A DNA stretch of 64,000 nt from Acidimicrobiaceae bacterium (GTDB lineage: Bacteria; Actinomycetota; Acidimicrobiia; Acidimicrobiales; RAAP-2), in contig PMOI01000023.1 of NCBI GenBank assembly GCA_003162475.1, forward strand, positions 62,001 to 126,000, in the 5' to 3' direction. Both the position numbers and the translations under genes were made by a program. The first letter of the stretch is position 1. The number at the start of each line of letters is the position of its first letter. Under the pieces are notes generated by a model. The model was not told the DNA's origin. It saw only the letters and a list, made by a program, of their open reading frames with translations, and did not search any database. Shown here piece by piece: positions 52,373 through 62,555 of this stretch.

Positions 52373-54279
52373 GCGCGAACACGCACGTAGCTGCCAGGAG
52401 CTACCTCAAGTGATGGATAGCTCTCGCTGCCGAGATGATCGGGTGGCGCAATTTCGTCGCCACCGCGCGCGTCGATCCATTCGGCCCAGTCTTCCCACCA
52501 CGTGCCATCGACCAGGGTCGCCTCGTTCTTCCACACCTGGGGATCATCGGGACGAGCGTCGTTCGACCAGTACTTGGGCTTTGGCCCGGGAGGGTTCACC
52601 ACACCGGCGATGTGTCCTGACGTCGTGAGCACGAATCGGTTAGGACCAGCGAATATCGTCGCTGTCTTGTAGCCAGCGGTCCATGGCACGATGTGGTCGT
52701 TGATCGCGGCGACCACGTAGGTGTCGATCTTGACGTCTTTGGGATAGAGCCTGCGCCCGTCGACCGCGAACTCTCCGAGCGCGAACTCGTTGTTGAGGTA
52801 GCACGACCTCAGGTACTCCGAATGCATCTTGGCCGGCATACGCGTACCGTCGCTATTCCACACCAAGAGGTCAAAGGCGACTGGCTGCTTACCGAGCAGC
52901 CAGTTGTTGCCGATGTACTGAAAGATCAAATCGTTGGCCCGTAGTGCGTCAAAGACGTGTGCCATCGCGTCGGCTTCGAGGAAGCCGTCTTTTTGCATCT
53001 GCAGTTCGAGGCCGGCGATCGTGGCCTCGTCAGTGAAGAGTCCGAGTACGCCGGGAACGCTGAAGTCGGTCATCGTATTGAGGAGCGTGGCCGATTTGAT
53101 GGAAGCGTCGCCGATCGCCGCGTTGTACGCGAGGCCAATAGCGCTCAACGTGCCACCGAGGCACAGCGAGACGGTGTTGACTTCTTGTGCGCGGGTGATG
53201 TCGCGGATGACCCTGATGGCCTCGAAGAATCCGAGTCGCAAGTAGTCCTCGAGGCCGAGGTCTCGCATGCTCGAATCGGGGTTGCGATAACTGATGGCAA
53301 AGCAGGTATGTCCGTGCTGGACCGCCCATTCGATCAGGCTCTTACCCGGGGCCAGATCCATGATGTAGTACTTGTTGATCCACGGCGGACAGAACAATAG
53401 TGGCACCGCGAACACGTGCTCGGTTTGCGGTGCGTACTGGATCAACTCGATGAGCTCGTTTCGGTACACGACGACACCGGGGGTGGCGGCCATGTTGACA
53501 CCCAATTCGAATCCGGAACTGTCGACCTGCGAGGGCCAGCCCCCCTTTTGGTTCAAGTCCTCGAGCATGTTCCTTGCCCCGCGAACCAAGCTTTCGCCTC
53601 CAGTGTCAAAGGCTTCACGCAACGCGGCCGGATTGCCGAGCAGAGTGTTCGTCGGCGCGAGCGCGTCAAGGATGAACTTCGCGGCGAAACGCGCCTTGGC
53701 GTCTTGACTCTCGTCGAGTTGCGCCGCGTCCAGTAGTTCTCCGAAGTACTGGCAACCAAGCAGATATTCCTGTTCCAGCAGGAAATAGAGGGGGCTTTGA
53801 GCGTACGCCGGGTCCGCGAAGCGCGAGTCCCCTGATGACGGCGACATCGGAGCCGCCGGCGCCGCGCCACTGGCGCACTCGAGCGTCGCACGCACCGCGG
53901 CGTCGAGGCCGATCATGAGACGGGCGTTGGCCGCGGCGATTTCGCCAGGTTTGGCGAGCAACGCAGTTTGTGCCGCCTTCAACGAGCCCAAAAACGAGAC
54001 CGGGTCGGCCTTAGCGGTTAGTTCCGCAATGAAATTCTGTTGCGCGCCGTGAAGTTGCTGGGCGAACGTGAGGAGTTCGTTCGGTGACGGAATGGTTTCG
54101 GGCTTCGGCGTCGCGGCCATGTCAGTGAGCTTGGCGACCACCTCGGCGGCTCCGTCGAACCACGCGCTCACGAACTGCAGTGTGGCGTCCTGGGACAGCT
54201 GAAGCGCGCCCAATAGCTGGCCCGCCAACGTTGAACCGCCGTCGGCCGCGTTGGTGGTCTCGTTCTTCTCATTGACCAA
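52369..54279 (-). CDS. phaC: PHA synthase (class I/II type) with phasin-like N-terminal region
   Basis: Polymerises (R)-3-hydroxyacyl-CoA at the granule surface. In about 636 aa it contains the lipase-like box SLCLGGTLSA with the catalytic cysteine near residue 373, the aspartate in INDHIVPW near 529 and the histidine in SGHIAGVV near 556. Class I enzymes are usually 560-590 aa; the excess is N-terminal. There, QDATLQFVSAW and FAQQLHGAQQNFIAEL align with the phasin-like protein at 55448. I favour the TTG at 54279: it has GTAGGGA upstream and suits the predicted transcription start, whereas the ATG at 54309 would have almost no leader. Confidence 0.92.
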   Translation of the reverse strand: MVNEKNETTNAADGGSTLAGQLLGALQLSQDATLQFVSAWFDGAAEVVAKLTDMAATPKPETIPSPNELLTFAQQLHGAQQNFIAELTAKADPVSFLGSLKAAQTALLAKPGEIAAANARLMIGLDAAVRATLECASGAAPAAPMSPSSGDSRFADPAYAQSPLYFLLEQEYLLGCQYFGELLDAAQLDESQDAKARFAAKFILDALAPTNTLLGNPAALREAFDTGGESLVRGARNMLEDLNQKGGWPSQVDSSGFELGVNMAATPGVVVYRNELIELIQYAPQTEHVFAVPLLFCPPWINKYYIMDLAPGKSLIEWAVQHGHTCFAISYRNPDSSMRDLGLEDYLRLGFFEAIRVIRDITRAQEVNTVSLCLGGTLSAIGLAYNAAIGDASIKSATLLNTMTDFSVPGVLGLFTDEATIAGLELQMQKDGFLEADAMAHVFDALRANDLIFQYIGNNWLLGKQPVAFDLLVWNSDGTRMPAKMHSEYLRSCYLNNEFALGEFAVDGRRLYPKDVKIDTYVVAAINDHIVPWTAGYKTATIFAGPNRFVLTTSGHIAGVVNPPGPKPKYWSNDARPDDPQVWKNEATLVDGTWWEDWAEWIDARGGDEIAPPDHLGSESYPSLEVAPGSYVRVRA

Positions 54280-54323
54280 GGCGAAATCCCTACTGATGTG
54301 AGGCCACATGGCCTCTTAAGAAG

Positions 54324-54356
54324 AGAGTACCTACCTTTTGCTTGGCATGTCAAGCA
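54324..54356 (-). promoter_or_regulatory. phaC promoter with embedded palindromic operator
   Basis: On the minus strand: TTGACA (54353-54348), 18-bp spacer, TACTCT (54329-54324). The -35 box lies inside the palindrome TGCTTGGCATGTCAAGCA (54339-54356), which pairs at eight of nine positions. A repressor bound there would occlude RNA polymerase. Confidence 0.75.
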
Positions 54357-54520
54357 CCCCCACCACGAGAGGAGACTTTGACATTGGCGATTTGTCGCCG
54401 CTTCGAGAGCTGCGAAAATGTCCGCTACCAGGCGTTTTTTCTAACGAACTCTTGAATTATCGAGATGGCTCTTCGAGCATGGCGCCCGGCGGTGCCGTTC
54501 GCTGAGTTCGCTTTAAAGCC

Positions 54521-54907
54521 TCAGGACTCTTCGCGGTTGGTCTCGACGTAGCTGCGATAGACGGCCATTAGCGCGTGACGTTGGGCCTCGGTAAGCCGCT
54601 GGTCAGCGCGAATTGCGCTCTCCGTGGCCTCGTCACCCAGCTTTTCCTTACCACTGATCAAGCCAGCCTGTTCGAACAGGATCTCTGCTGACACGTTTAG
54701 TGCGTCGGCGATTGACTTCAATACACGAATTGACGGCTCGTGCAGTCCTCGCTCAACTTGACTCAAGTACGGGTTGGAGATCTCCGTCATCGCGGAGAGC
54801 TGGCGCAGCGACAAATTAGCAATCTGTCGCTGCGCCCTTATGAAACCTCCCAGCATTCGCCGGCGGTCATCTTCAACTGTGGTCGTTGGCTCTTCCGTGT
54901 ACTGCAT
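54521..54907 (-). CDS. XRE-family regulator of the PHA locus
   Basis: Protein of 128 aa with an N-terminal Cro/C1-type helix-turn-helix: LSLRQLSAMTEISNPYLSQVE (residues about 33-53 in two helices), followed by GLHEPSIRVLKSIADALNVS. The C-terminal 50 residues are charged and may sense granules or bind phasin. It lies between phaC and a phasin gene, 23 bp after the latter, so it is likely transcribed from the phasin promoter. It is the best candidate to bind the three palindromes of this locus. Confidence 0.85.
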   Translation of the reverse strand: MQYTEEPTTTVEDDRRRMLGGFIRAQRQIANLSLRQLSAMTEISNPYLSQVERGLHEPSIRVLKSIADALNVSAEILFEQAGLISGKEKLGDEATESAIRADQRLTEAQRHALMAVYRSYVETNREES

Positions 54908-54930
54908 CGTAATTGAATCCGTGAAGGACG

Positions 54931-55233
54931 TTAAGCCAGATTCTCAGGAACAAGAGCGTTCGCCAACTGCAGGGCGAAATCGCGCTGCGCGCTGAGCAGT
55001 TCTGACGTGAAGTCAAACGCAAACTTGGTTACGGCTTCCGCACTGGGAAAGGCGGGGGCTCCGGGAACGCTGGGCAGGTCCGTCGCCGGAAACACTGAGG
55101 CAACCTTGGCAAAGGTCTCCGCGGTGTCAACCGAGAACTGCTGGTACTGCTTCACCGCGGAAATCAACTGTTCACTGACTTTCGAGGCAATCTCGGGCAT
55201 TTCGGTCGTAGATGTGGTCTTTGTCGCTACCAT
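54931..55233 (-). CDS. Phasin-like protein 1
   Basis: Helical, alanine-rich protein of 100 aa. The pattern VSEQLISAVKQYQQFSVDTAETFAKVAS, a proline-rich break (PATDLPSVPGAPAFPS) and a closing amphipathic helix FTSELLSAQRDFALQLANAL matches granule-coating phasins. The start is the second ATG of ATGATG, six bases after GAGGAG; the leader is nearly identical to that of phasin-like protein 2. It is the first gene of a probable operon with the XRE regulator. Confidence 0.8.
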   Translation of the reverse strand: MVATKTTSTTEMPEIASKVSEQLISAVKQYQQFSVDTAETFAKVASVFPATDLPSVPGAPAFPSAEAVTKFAFDFTSELLSAQRDFALQLANALVPENLA

Positions 55234-55283
55234 CATGAACTCCTCTGGTATCAATTCGTGGACGGCGATTCCGTCACAAGCAC

Positions 55284-55316
55284 ACTATACACCCCATTTG
55301 CTTGGTATGTCAAGCA
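55284..55316 (-). promoter_or_regulatory. Phasin 1 promoter with embedded palindromic operator
   Basis: TTGACA (55313-55308), 18-bp spacer, TATAGT (55289-55284). Palindrome TGCTTGGTATGTCAAGCA at 55299-55316 contains the -35 box, as in front of phaC. Confidence 0.75.
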
Positions 55317-55447
55317 CAGATTCCGGCTTGTTCCAAGTGATGAAAAGGGACGAAACATCAGGGTCTACCCCGATCGCGGCGGTGGCACTACTTCGCTCAC
55401 CACGACAGTTCAATACTCGATCATTGTTCGTGTCGAACAGTTTCTTG

Positions 55448-55768
55448 TCAGGCGCCCGGCTCGTCGTGCCCAGGAAGTGCGTCGATCAATCGCTTGACGA
55501 ACTCTTGTTGCGTGTTCATCAGTTCCCGAGCGAACTCGAAGAACTTGTCCGAGATCTCCCCGGGCTTGGGAATCGCGTCCATCATCGGCAGCTTCGGCAT
55601 TTCTGGCAATTTAGGCGCTACTTTCGCGACACTTTCGGACCACGCACTTACAATCTTCAACGTCGCGTCCTGGGATCGCTTTATAGCTTCCAAAATCTGG
55701 TCTTGAACGCGCGACTCTTCAGCGGCGGCGTCTTTGTTCGTGGTGTTCTTGGCGTTTTCTGCTGCCAT
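55448..55768 (-). CDS. Phasin-like protein 2
   Basis: Protein of 106 aa with two amphipathic helices around a proline-rich linker (PKLPEMPKLPMMDAIPKPGE). The first helix holds AIKRSQDATLKIVSAW, the last FEFARELMNTQQEFVKRL; both reappear in the N-terminus of the PHA synthase. GAGGAG is six bases before the ATG. It should coat PHA granules and influence their number and size. Transcribed alone from its own palindrome-controlled promoter. Confidence 0.8.
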   Translation of the reverse strand: MAAENAKNTTNKDAAAEESRVQDQILEAIKRSQDATLKIVSAWSESVAKVAPKLPEMPKLPMMDAIPKPGEISDKFFEFARELMNTQQEFVKRLIDALPGHDEPGA

Positions 55769-55814
55769 GGTGAACTCCTCAGGGACTTACATGTGCGCGC
55801 CTGCGCACAGTCGC

Positions 55815-55851
55815 ACTCTATCTACCTCGTGCTTGGCATGTCAAGCACGAG
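55815..55851 (-). promoter_or_regulatory. Phasin 2 promoter with extended palindromic operator
   Basis: TTGACA (55844-55839), 18-bp spacer, TAGAGT (55820-55815). The palindrome core TGCTTGGCATGTCAAGCA (55830-55847) extends here to 26 bp (55826-55851) with arms CTCGTGCTTG and CAAGCACGAG, the most complete of the three copies. Confidence 0.75.
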
Positions 55852-55967
55852 AACGATGCAAGCGGACATCGCTGATGGGGGCGTCACGAACGACGGCCAC
55901 GCGTGAATCTCGTCTGGCGGATCGCTCGCAGTGACTGAAACACCGGGCGCCGCTCGCCCCGTTGTTA

Positions 55968-56486
55968 CTAGCGTGCAGTGACGTCGAGGCGCCAGTTCCC
56001 GGTCAACTCGTAGTCGCACAGTGACGCTGTCATAGTGCACATCACTTCGAGCACCAGTGTCGCCCGCGTGGCGGCGGGGACTTCGAGGAGAAGGCCACGT
56101 TGGCTGTGATCCTGGCGGACCGTGAACGGAGCACTCCCAAGAAGCGAGGTGATCCGTTCGCGGCCGAGCCGTCCTCGCGTGTGCAAGAGACCAAGGGAGG
56201 AGGGCTGCACCTCTCCGTGGCGAGGAGGCGACGTGACGAAAGAAGCAACGGTGACGCCGTGATTCATCCACAGTCCAAAAGAATTGACCTTGAGTTCCTC
56301 CACGTCGTCAATGACGCCAGGAACCACGTTGCACCATCCCCTCCCCGAACTGATCGATTCAATTGCCCCGACGGCTTCGGTACGGTCGAAGGAGAACTGA
56401 AATTGGCTGCGCGTACTCACACTTTTTCCCTTGGCGAACGCGAGACCGTTCGCGTTGAAGTTGGCGATTGGCCAATGTCCCACCAA
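55968..56486 (-). CDS. Hypothetical protein
   Basis: Protein of 172 aa of unknown family. The sequence is balanced and protein-like (VNSFGLWMNHGVTVASFVTSP, TRATLVLEVMCTMTASL) with alternating strands suggestive of a beta-rich fold. No signal peptide or catalytic motif. TTG and GTG codons stand side by side at the start with no clear ribosome site. An overlapping plus-strand frame of similar length is arginine- and serine-rich and less likely to be coding. Confidence 0.5.
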   Translation of the reverse strand: MVGHWPIANFNANGLAFAKGKSVSTRSQFQFSFDRTEAVGAIESISSGRGWCNVVPGVIDDVEELKVNSFGLWMNHGVTVASFVTSPPRHGEVQPSSLGLLHTRGRLGRERITSLLGSAPFTVRQDHSQRGLLLEVPAATRATLVLEVMCTMTASLCDYELTGNWRLDVTAR

Positions 56487-56574
56487 TCGACTTCTTCGAC
56501 AGTAGACCGAGCGTCGTGGTCCTGCGTCGGACGTCGGGGTGGATTTATAACCATGGATGGGACCGGACGATGCG

Positions 56575-56922
56575 CTACGCCCAGCCCAACTCTTCGAGCC
56601 GAGGATCGCTGATGCCGAAGTGATGCGCGACTTCGTGAATCACGGTCTTACGAATCTGGGCCTTTACTTCGTCCTCGCTGTTGCATTGGCGACAGATCGT
56701 CGTCTGGTACAAGGTGATCCGGTCAGGCATGACGGCGCTGTAGCTGATCGGACTGCGCTTGGTGAGGGGTATGCCTTCGTAGAGTCCAAAGAGATTGCGC
56801 CCCGGTGCCTCGTCGTCAACAATGATTGCCAAGTTTTCTATTTGGTTTGAGAGTTCCTCAGGTAGCGTCGCGAGAGCTTCTTCCACCAACTCCTCGAAGC
56901 GTTCTTTGGATATCTCGAACAT
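56575..56922 (-). CDS. Minimal zincin metallopeptidase family protein
   Basis: Protein of 115 aa. The zinc-binding HExxH motif reads VIHEVAHHFGISD near residue 96, and the upstream VDDEAPGRNLFGLYEG and ITLYQTTICRQC are typical of the small predicted Zn-peptidases annotated as DUF1025/Zincin_1. Whether they cleave peptides is not established. I chose the ATG at 56922 because family members begin at that point (FEISKERFEELVEEAL). Confidence 0.85.
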   Translation of the reverse strand: MFEISKERFEELVEEALATLPEELSNQIENLAIIVDDEAPGRNLFGLYEGIPLTKRSPISYSAVMPDRITLYQTTICRQCNSEDEVKAQIRKTVIHEVAHHFGISDPRLEELGWA

Positions 56923-57288
56923 CAGCGAAGCGTATCGGTCGATTGACGAAGCGCCGACACTGTGGACCATTCGCGTTGACTCGAACCAAACTCATTTAAA
57001 CGTCAATCGACGTTCGCAACGCTGCGAAACGACTCCCAACGTGCCGGGATCGCGACCAGGGCGGTTCACTAAAGCGCGCGGGTCGTCTAAAAGCTTTTGG
57101 GGCTAGTACGCCCACTAATACTCTTGAACAGGACTAAAAAAATCCTGCGTAATCTGTTGCGACCGAGCCGTAACCGTTTTGGAAGTGATTTAGTCCTCCC
57201 CTTTTCAGGCGCGATTCACTGAGACGTCAGGTGTCACGCGGACGGACGATCGGTGCCGAGGGCCACGGCCAGTCTGGGGCGCCCGCAT
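56923..57288. other. Intergenic stretch with a weak hairpin
   Basis: CAGGA (57129-57133) and TCCTG (57143-57147) enclose an A-rich loop. No coding sequence could be supported. Confidence 0.4.
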
Positions 57289-58179
57289 TTATTGGGTGAA
57301 TCTGACGGGATAGGCCGGCCTTAGCGGCAACCCGTAGATGAGCCGCAGTTGGGTCACGACGTAGGTGGCGAGAAGATTCTGGCCCATGTACGTGAGGTGG
57401 ATGCCGTCAGCCGTTCGAATCGGCTGCAACTTGCCATTGACTCGTGCGTTGAACCGGAAATTCCCTCTCGCGTCCGCCATGAATTTCCACGTTGACACGA
57501 AGGTTGCGTCAGGTATCTTCTGGGACGCGTCGGAAAAAATTGAATTAACTACCTGCATCTTCTGGCGATACCCGAACGGATTCATGATCGGCATACCGAC
57601 CCACATCACCACGCAGTGAGCCGCGGCGGCTTCCTTGATCACGGTCGAAACATTCGACGAGTACTTCGAGCGCCAGGCGCGAGTGTCGAACGGCGCAGCT
57701 TGACCGTTCACGACCATTGCCTGTTCGTCATTGGCACCCAAGAAGACAATCAACAACTGGGGACGGTACTGTGAGAGAAACTTCTTCAGATGTTGCGGCC
57801 AGTTGTAAAACCACGCGTTGGTGAGACCCGTTGCGAGAGTGGTCTTCACTACCAAAGTGATCGCCGGATTTTTCTCAAGTTGCACATGAAGTCCCTCTCC
57901 CAAATCGGCACCCAGTGAATCGCCAATTTCGAGAATTGTGCAGTGCCGAGTTGACGGCAACGTCTTCACCCCTTTCCTCGCCTTCGTGCCAGCAGGTAGG
58001 CACGTGACTGGTGGCGCCGCGCTGGCGCGGAGTCTCGTGCCAGCGCCTGTTGACTCGTGAGAGATGCCAAACGCCGGGGCAGTCGCAGCACCAATCGCGG
58101 TGCACAAAATTATCGCCACCATCAGACGACTGAACTGGCAAACAGGCCGAGCTGGTCGTTTGTATCGCACCACAATCAT
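57289..58179 (-). CDS. Secreted SGNH/GDSL-type hydrolase (DUF459-like)
   Basis: Protein of 296 aa with an N-terminal membrane or signal segment (residues about 20-40, MVAIILCTAIGAATAPAFG). SGNH blocks are present: catalytic serine in ILEIGDSLGADLG (block I, near residue 88), GAND (block III, near 149), and DGIHLTYMG (block V, Asp and His, near 262). It would act outside the membrane as an esterase or O-acyl hydrolase on cell-wall glycans or lipids. The ATG at 58179 is preferred over a TTG at 58191. Confidence 0.8.
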   Translation of the reverse strand: MIVVRYKRPARPVCQFSRLMVAIILCTAIGAATAPAFGISHESTGAGTRLRASAAPPVTCLPAGTKARKGVKTLPSTRHCTILEIGDSLGADLGEGLHVQLEKNPAITLVVKTTLATGLTNAWFYNWPQHLKKFLSQYRPQLLIVFLGANDEQAMVVNGQAAPFDTRAWRSKYSSNVSTVIKEAAAAHCVVMWVGMPIMNPFGYRQKMQVVNSIFSDASQKIPDATFVSTWKFMADARGNFRFNARVNGKLQPIRTADGIHLTYMGQNLLATYVVTQLRLIYGLPLRPAYPVRFTQ

Positions 58180-58787
58180 CACTTCGTCCAAACGTTCGAG
58201 AGATTAAGGGAATCAGCCCCGATTCTAAGACCCCGCTCCTCCTGCGCCGTCTCGCCAGCGTGCGCGAGTTTGCTCGAATGACGGTGGGAAGAGTACGACT
58301 TGGTCCTCGTGCTGGGTCACCAGACCTTCGGTTGAAACGGCGTCGAGCCGCAGTGACCTCAGTTAGTGAGCCAGTCGACCCTGACCTCTTCTGATGGAGC
58401 ACACTTTTGAGAGTGAGGTCTGTGTTCGTCGAGAGAGTAATTATTCGAACTCGTTCGGCACAGTAAAGGGGACTTCAGTTCGCCGTGAAGTCGGAGCGTC
58501 GACCGGCAACGAATCATTGCGAAAATACCCATCAGAAATCCCACGCTTCATCCCACGGACTAAGCCGACAACACTCAACCGCGCCGACGCCATCGGACGA
58601 GTTTCCCGTTTATGTGGGACGTTTCCGACACGGACAGTTGGCTTCAACAGGCCGTGCCCCCTTTTAATCCCAAGGTGCCGTGAACGAGACTCCCGTGCCA
58701 CAATTTTGCCAGGAAGCTCACCTTGCCTCTAATGGTGCCGTCTAAAGGATTTAATGATCGTTTCGATACAGACGCATCACGGGTTCC
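58180..58787. other. Long intergenic stretch without recognisable gene
   Basis: About 600 bp. Frames over 100 codons exist on the plus strand but are rich in Arg, Ser and Pro, with no ribosome site. I see neither a hairpin with T-run nor a conserved RNA motif. It might hold an unrecognised RNA. Confidence 0.35.
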
Positions 58788-59366
58788 TTACTTCGACGAG
58801 TTCGCCAACTCCTCGTAACGAAAGCAATTGGTTACGTGGTCGTTCACGAGTCCCGCCGCTTGCATGAACGCGTAACAGATTGTCGGGCCAACGAATTTAA
58901 AACCCCGCTTCTTCAAATCCTTACTCATCACTTCGGCTACTGGACTCTTGGCCGGGATCTGGCTGCCCTCTTTCCAAGCGTTGACCGTTGGTCTGCCGTC
59001 GACAAACTGCCAAAGGTAGGCGTCGAGGGAGCCGAAATCTTCTTGGACCGCTAGGACAGACCGAGCGTTGGTGATCGTAGCGGCCAATTTTTGCCGGTTG
59101 CGAATTATCCCTTCGTTGTTCACTAGTAGGTCATATTCCTTATCGCCATACTTTGCGACTTTTGAAATATCGAAGCCGTCAAGGGCGCGCTCGAAGTTTT
59201 CGCGTTTCTGCAAGACGATGCGCCAACTGAGTCCCGCCTGCATGGCGTCAAGCACCATGAACTCAAAGAGTTTCTGGTCATCGTGGATGGGCACACCCCA
59301 TTCGGTGTCGTGATAGGTGATCATCAAGGGATGACCTCCAACCCAGGCGCAGCGATGATCGTTCAT
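58788..59366 (-). CDS. tag: DNA-3-methyladenine glycosylase I
   Basis: Base-excision repair enzyme of 192 aa, normal length, that removes 3-methyladenine from alkylated DNA. Signatures are CAWVGGHPLMITYHDTEWG at the N-terminus, the substrate pocket region FEFMVLDAMQAGLSWRIVLQKR, and the zinc-site residues including HxxxC near the C-terminus (NDHVTNCFRYEE). Its ATG overlaps the stop of a decayed upstream frame (ATGA). Confidence 0.95.
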   Translation of the reverse strand: MNDHRCAWVGGHPLMITYHDTEWGVPIHDDQKLFEFMVLDAMQAGLSWRIVLQKRENFERALDGFDISKVAKYGDKEYDLLVNNEGIIRNRQKLAATITNARSVLAVQEDFGSLDAYLWQFVDGRPTVNAWKEGSQIPAKSPVAEVMSKDLKKRGFKFVGPTICYAFMQAAGLVNDHVTNCFRYEELANSSK

Positions 59367-59626
59367 GAGTGATCATCGTAGGACCAAGTAGCAACACTCG
59401 CGGGGGCCGACTCGGGCCGCCGGACTTCGGTGACGTCGAGAGCGACAGCGATGGCGCCATCGGGAAAGCCCTTCACCACGGGGTTAGTTCCGGCACGCCG
59501 TAAAGCATCGAACGTGCTCTCGACACCTTGAGAGTCTCCTGGTGACGAGTCGAATTCAGGTTCAAGGATCGATGGTCCGCAGGCGGGCGATCGTCGACCA
59601 ACGTCTCGGAGACCCCCTTGTCTTGA
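59363..59626 (-). pseudogene. C-terminal remnant of a gene coupled to tag
   Basis: An open frame without start codon ends in a TGA that overlaps the tag ATG, as coupled genes do. Its last 60 codons read like real protein (FDALRRAGTNPVVKGF, AIAVALDVTEVRRPESAPAS). Upstream it runs into a TAA, so the 5' part has been lost or frameshifted. No family recognised. Confidence 0.4.
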
Positions 59627-59885
59627 TTATGGAAATTTCCGGTGAAAATTCTGAGCGCCTCCACAAACGTCTTCTTGGAACCCCTTTGGCAGGCCCCGAC
59701 CACCGGTGTTGTAACGCAAATGTCGACTTCTCATACTATGAAAATGATGGTATGAAACCAATCGGTGAGACGACTGCTTGGTTACCAACAAAAAGTAGTG
59801 AGATAGGAATCGGTGAGACTTCGCGGCGTGAAACGGCGCGACGTAACACGCACGATCGAAAGTACCTACGACGAAGGAGTTTGAT
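59627..59885. other. Control region of the msrB-msrA operon
   Basis: Contains TCATAC (59731-59736) and its complement GTATGA (59750-59755), a possible operator. AAGGAG stands six bases before the msrB start. Confidence 0.35.
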
Positions 59886-60356
59886 GTGACTAAGCAATAC
59901 CAAAAGAGTCCGGAATCCGTGGCTCGTCTCACTCCGCGTCAATACGACGTCACCCAGGAAGCCGCCACCGAGCCCGCGTTCGACAACGAGTTTTGGGATC
60001 ACAAAGAGGCTGGCCTCTACGTCGACGTGGTGTCAGGCGAGCCTCTGTTCGCTTCCACCAAGAAGTACGACAGCGGTTGCGGCTGGCCGAGCTTCACTGC
60101 GCCACTCGAGTCGGCGAACGTCGCTGAGAACGAAGACAGCAGCCACGGAATGATCAGGACCGAGGTGCGCTCCACCCACGGAGACTCTCACCTCGGCCAT
60201 CTGTTCAGCGACGGGCCGGTCGACGAGGGTGGCCTTCGCTACTGCATCAACTCCGCCGCCCTGCGCTTCGTCCCCTACGAGGACCTCGAGGCCGAGGGGT
60301 ACGGCGAATACGTAAAGGTTTTTGACGAGGCCTCGAAGAAGGGATCAGCACAGTGA
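59886..60356 (+). CDS. msrB: Peptide-methionine (R)-S-oxide reductase
   Basis: Repairs the R epimer of oxidised methionine, 156 aa. The conserved region [16 protein letters not shown] is near residue 60, and the catalytic cysteine is in [11 protein letters not shown] near residue 121. The two CxxC zinc motifs of many MsrB proteins are absent, so this is a zinc-free form. Strong AAGGAG site and GTG start. Overlaps msrA by 4 bp. Confidence 0.95.
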   Translation: MTKQYQKSPESVARLTPRQYDVTQEAATEPAFDNEFWDHKEAGLYVDVVSGEPLFASTKKYDSGCGWPSFTAPLESANVAENEDSSHGMIRTEVRSTHGDSHLGHLFSDGPVDEGGLRYCINSAALRFVPYEDLEAEGYGEYVKVFDEASKKGSAQ

Positions 60357-60871
60357 CCACCACCGAAAAGGCCATTCTCGCCGGCGGGTGCTTTTGGGGA
60401 ATGCAGGATCTGATTCGAAAGCGTCCGGGCGTGCTCTCCACTCGCGTCGGTTACACGGGGGGCGACGTCGCCAACGCGACCTATCGCCATCACGGAAGCC
60501 ACGCCGAGGCGATCGAGATCACCTTCGACCCAGAAAAGACCACCTACCGTGAGCTTCTCGAATTCTTTTTTCAAATCCACGATCCGACGACACCGAACCG
60601 TCAGGGCAACGACAGGGGTGCGAGCTATCGCTCCGCGATCTTCTACCTCGACGACAGCCAACGTCGAGTGGCGGGGGACACGATCGCCGACGTCGAGGCA
60701 TCCGGTCTTTGGCCTGGGAAAGTCGTCACCGAAGTGAGTCTTGCTGGACCGTTCTGGGAGGCCGAGCCTGACCACCAGGACTATCTTGAGCACTACCCGA
60801 ACGGGTACACCTGCCACTTCCCAAGAGCTGACTGGGTGCTCCCTCGTCGGAGCAATAGCGCAGCGATGTAA
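60353..60871 (+). CDS. msrA: Peptide-methionine (S)-S-oxide reductase
   Basis: Repairs the S epimer of oxidised methionine, 172 aa. The catalytic motif GGCFWGM has its cysteine at residue 13; other conserved stretches are [28 protein letters not shown] and [21 protein letters not shown]. The resolving cysteines common near the C-terminus are not obvious, which implies a simple thioredoxin-dependent or one-cysteine cycle. GTG start overlapping msrB. Confidence 0.95.
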   Translation: MTTTEKAILAGGCFWGMQDLIRKRPGVLSTRVGYTGGDVANATYRHHGSHAEAIEITFDPEKTTYRELLEFFFQIHDPTTPNRQGNDRGASYRSAIFYLDDSQRRVAGDTIADVEASGLWPGKVVTEVSLAGPFWEAEPDHQDYLEHYPNGYTCHFPRADWVLPRRSNSAAM

Positions 60872-60878
60872 CTCATTA

Positions 60879-60911
60879 GTGCTGGATGCGACCACGCTCG
60901 CGTGACAGCAC
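60879..60911 (+). terminator. Weak terminator after msrA
   Basis: GTGCTG (60879-60884) pairs with CAGCAC (60906-60911), eight bases after the stop. The loop is large and there is no T-run. Confidence 0.35.
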
Positions 60912-61109
60912 AATTGAATGGAACGTGAGAGCGAATCTCGCCACTCTGCGCGCCGGGTACTTATGGGTCACCGAACTTCATAGGTCACGTGCCGACTCCA
61001 CGGAAGTCACCGTGACTGAGAACGTCCGCACGTACCGCCATCTATCCTCGTTCTTGGACAGTCAAACGAGTCAGCACCCTCCGACGTTGGCTGTGAAAGG
61101 CTCATCTAC

Positions 61110-62551
<1,442 letters not shown>

Positions 62552-62555
<4 letters not shown>

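Noticed and set aside
55968-56612. 170-codon plus-strand frame 56100-56612
   Set aside because: Less protein-like than the overlapping minus-strand frame, which was annotated instead.
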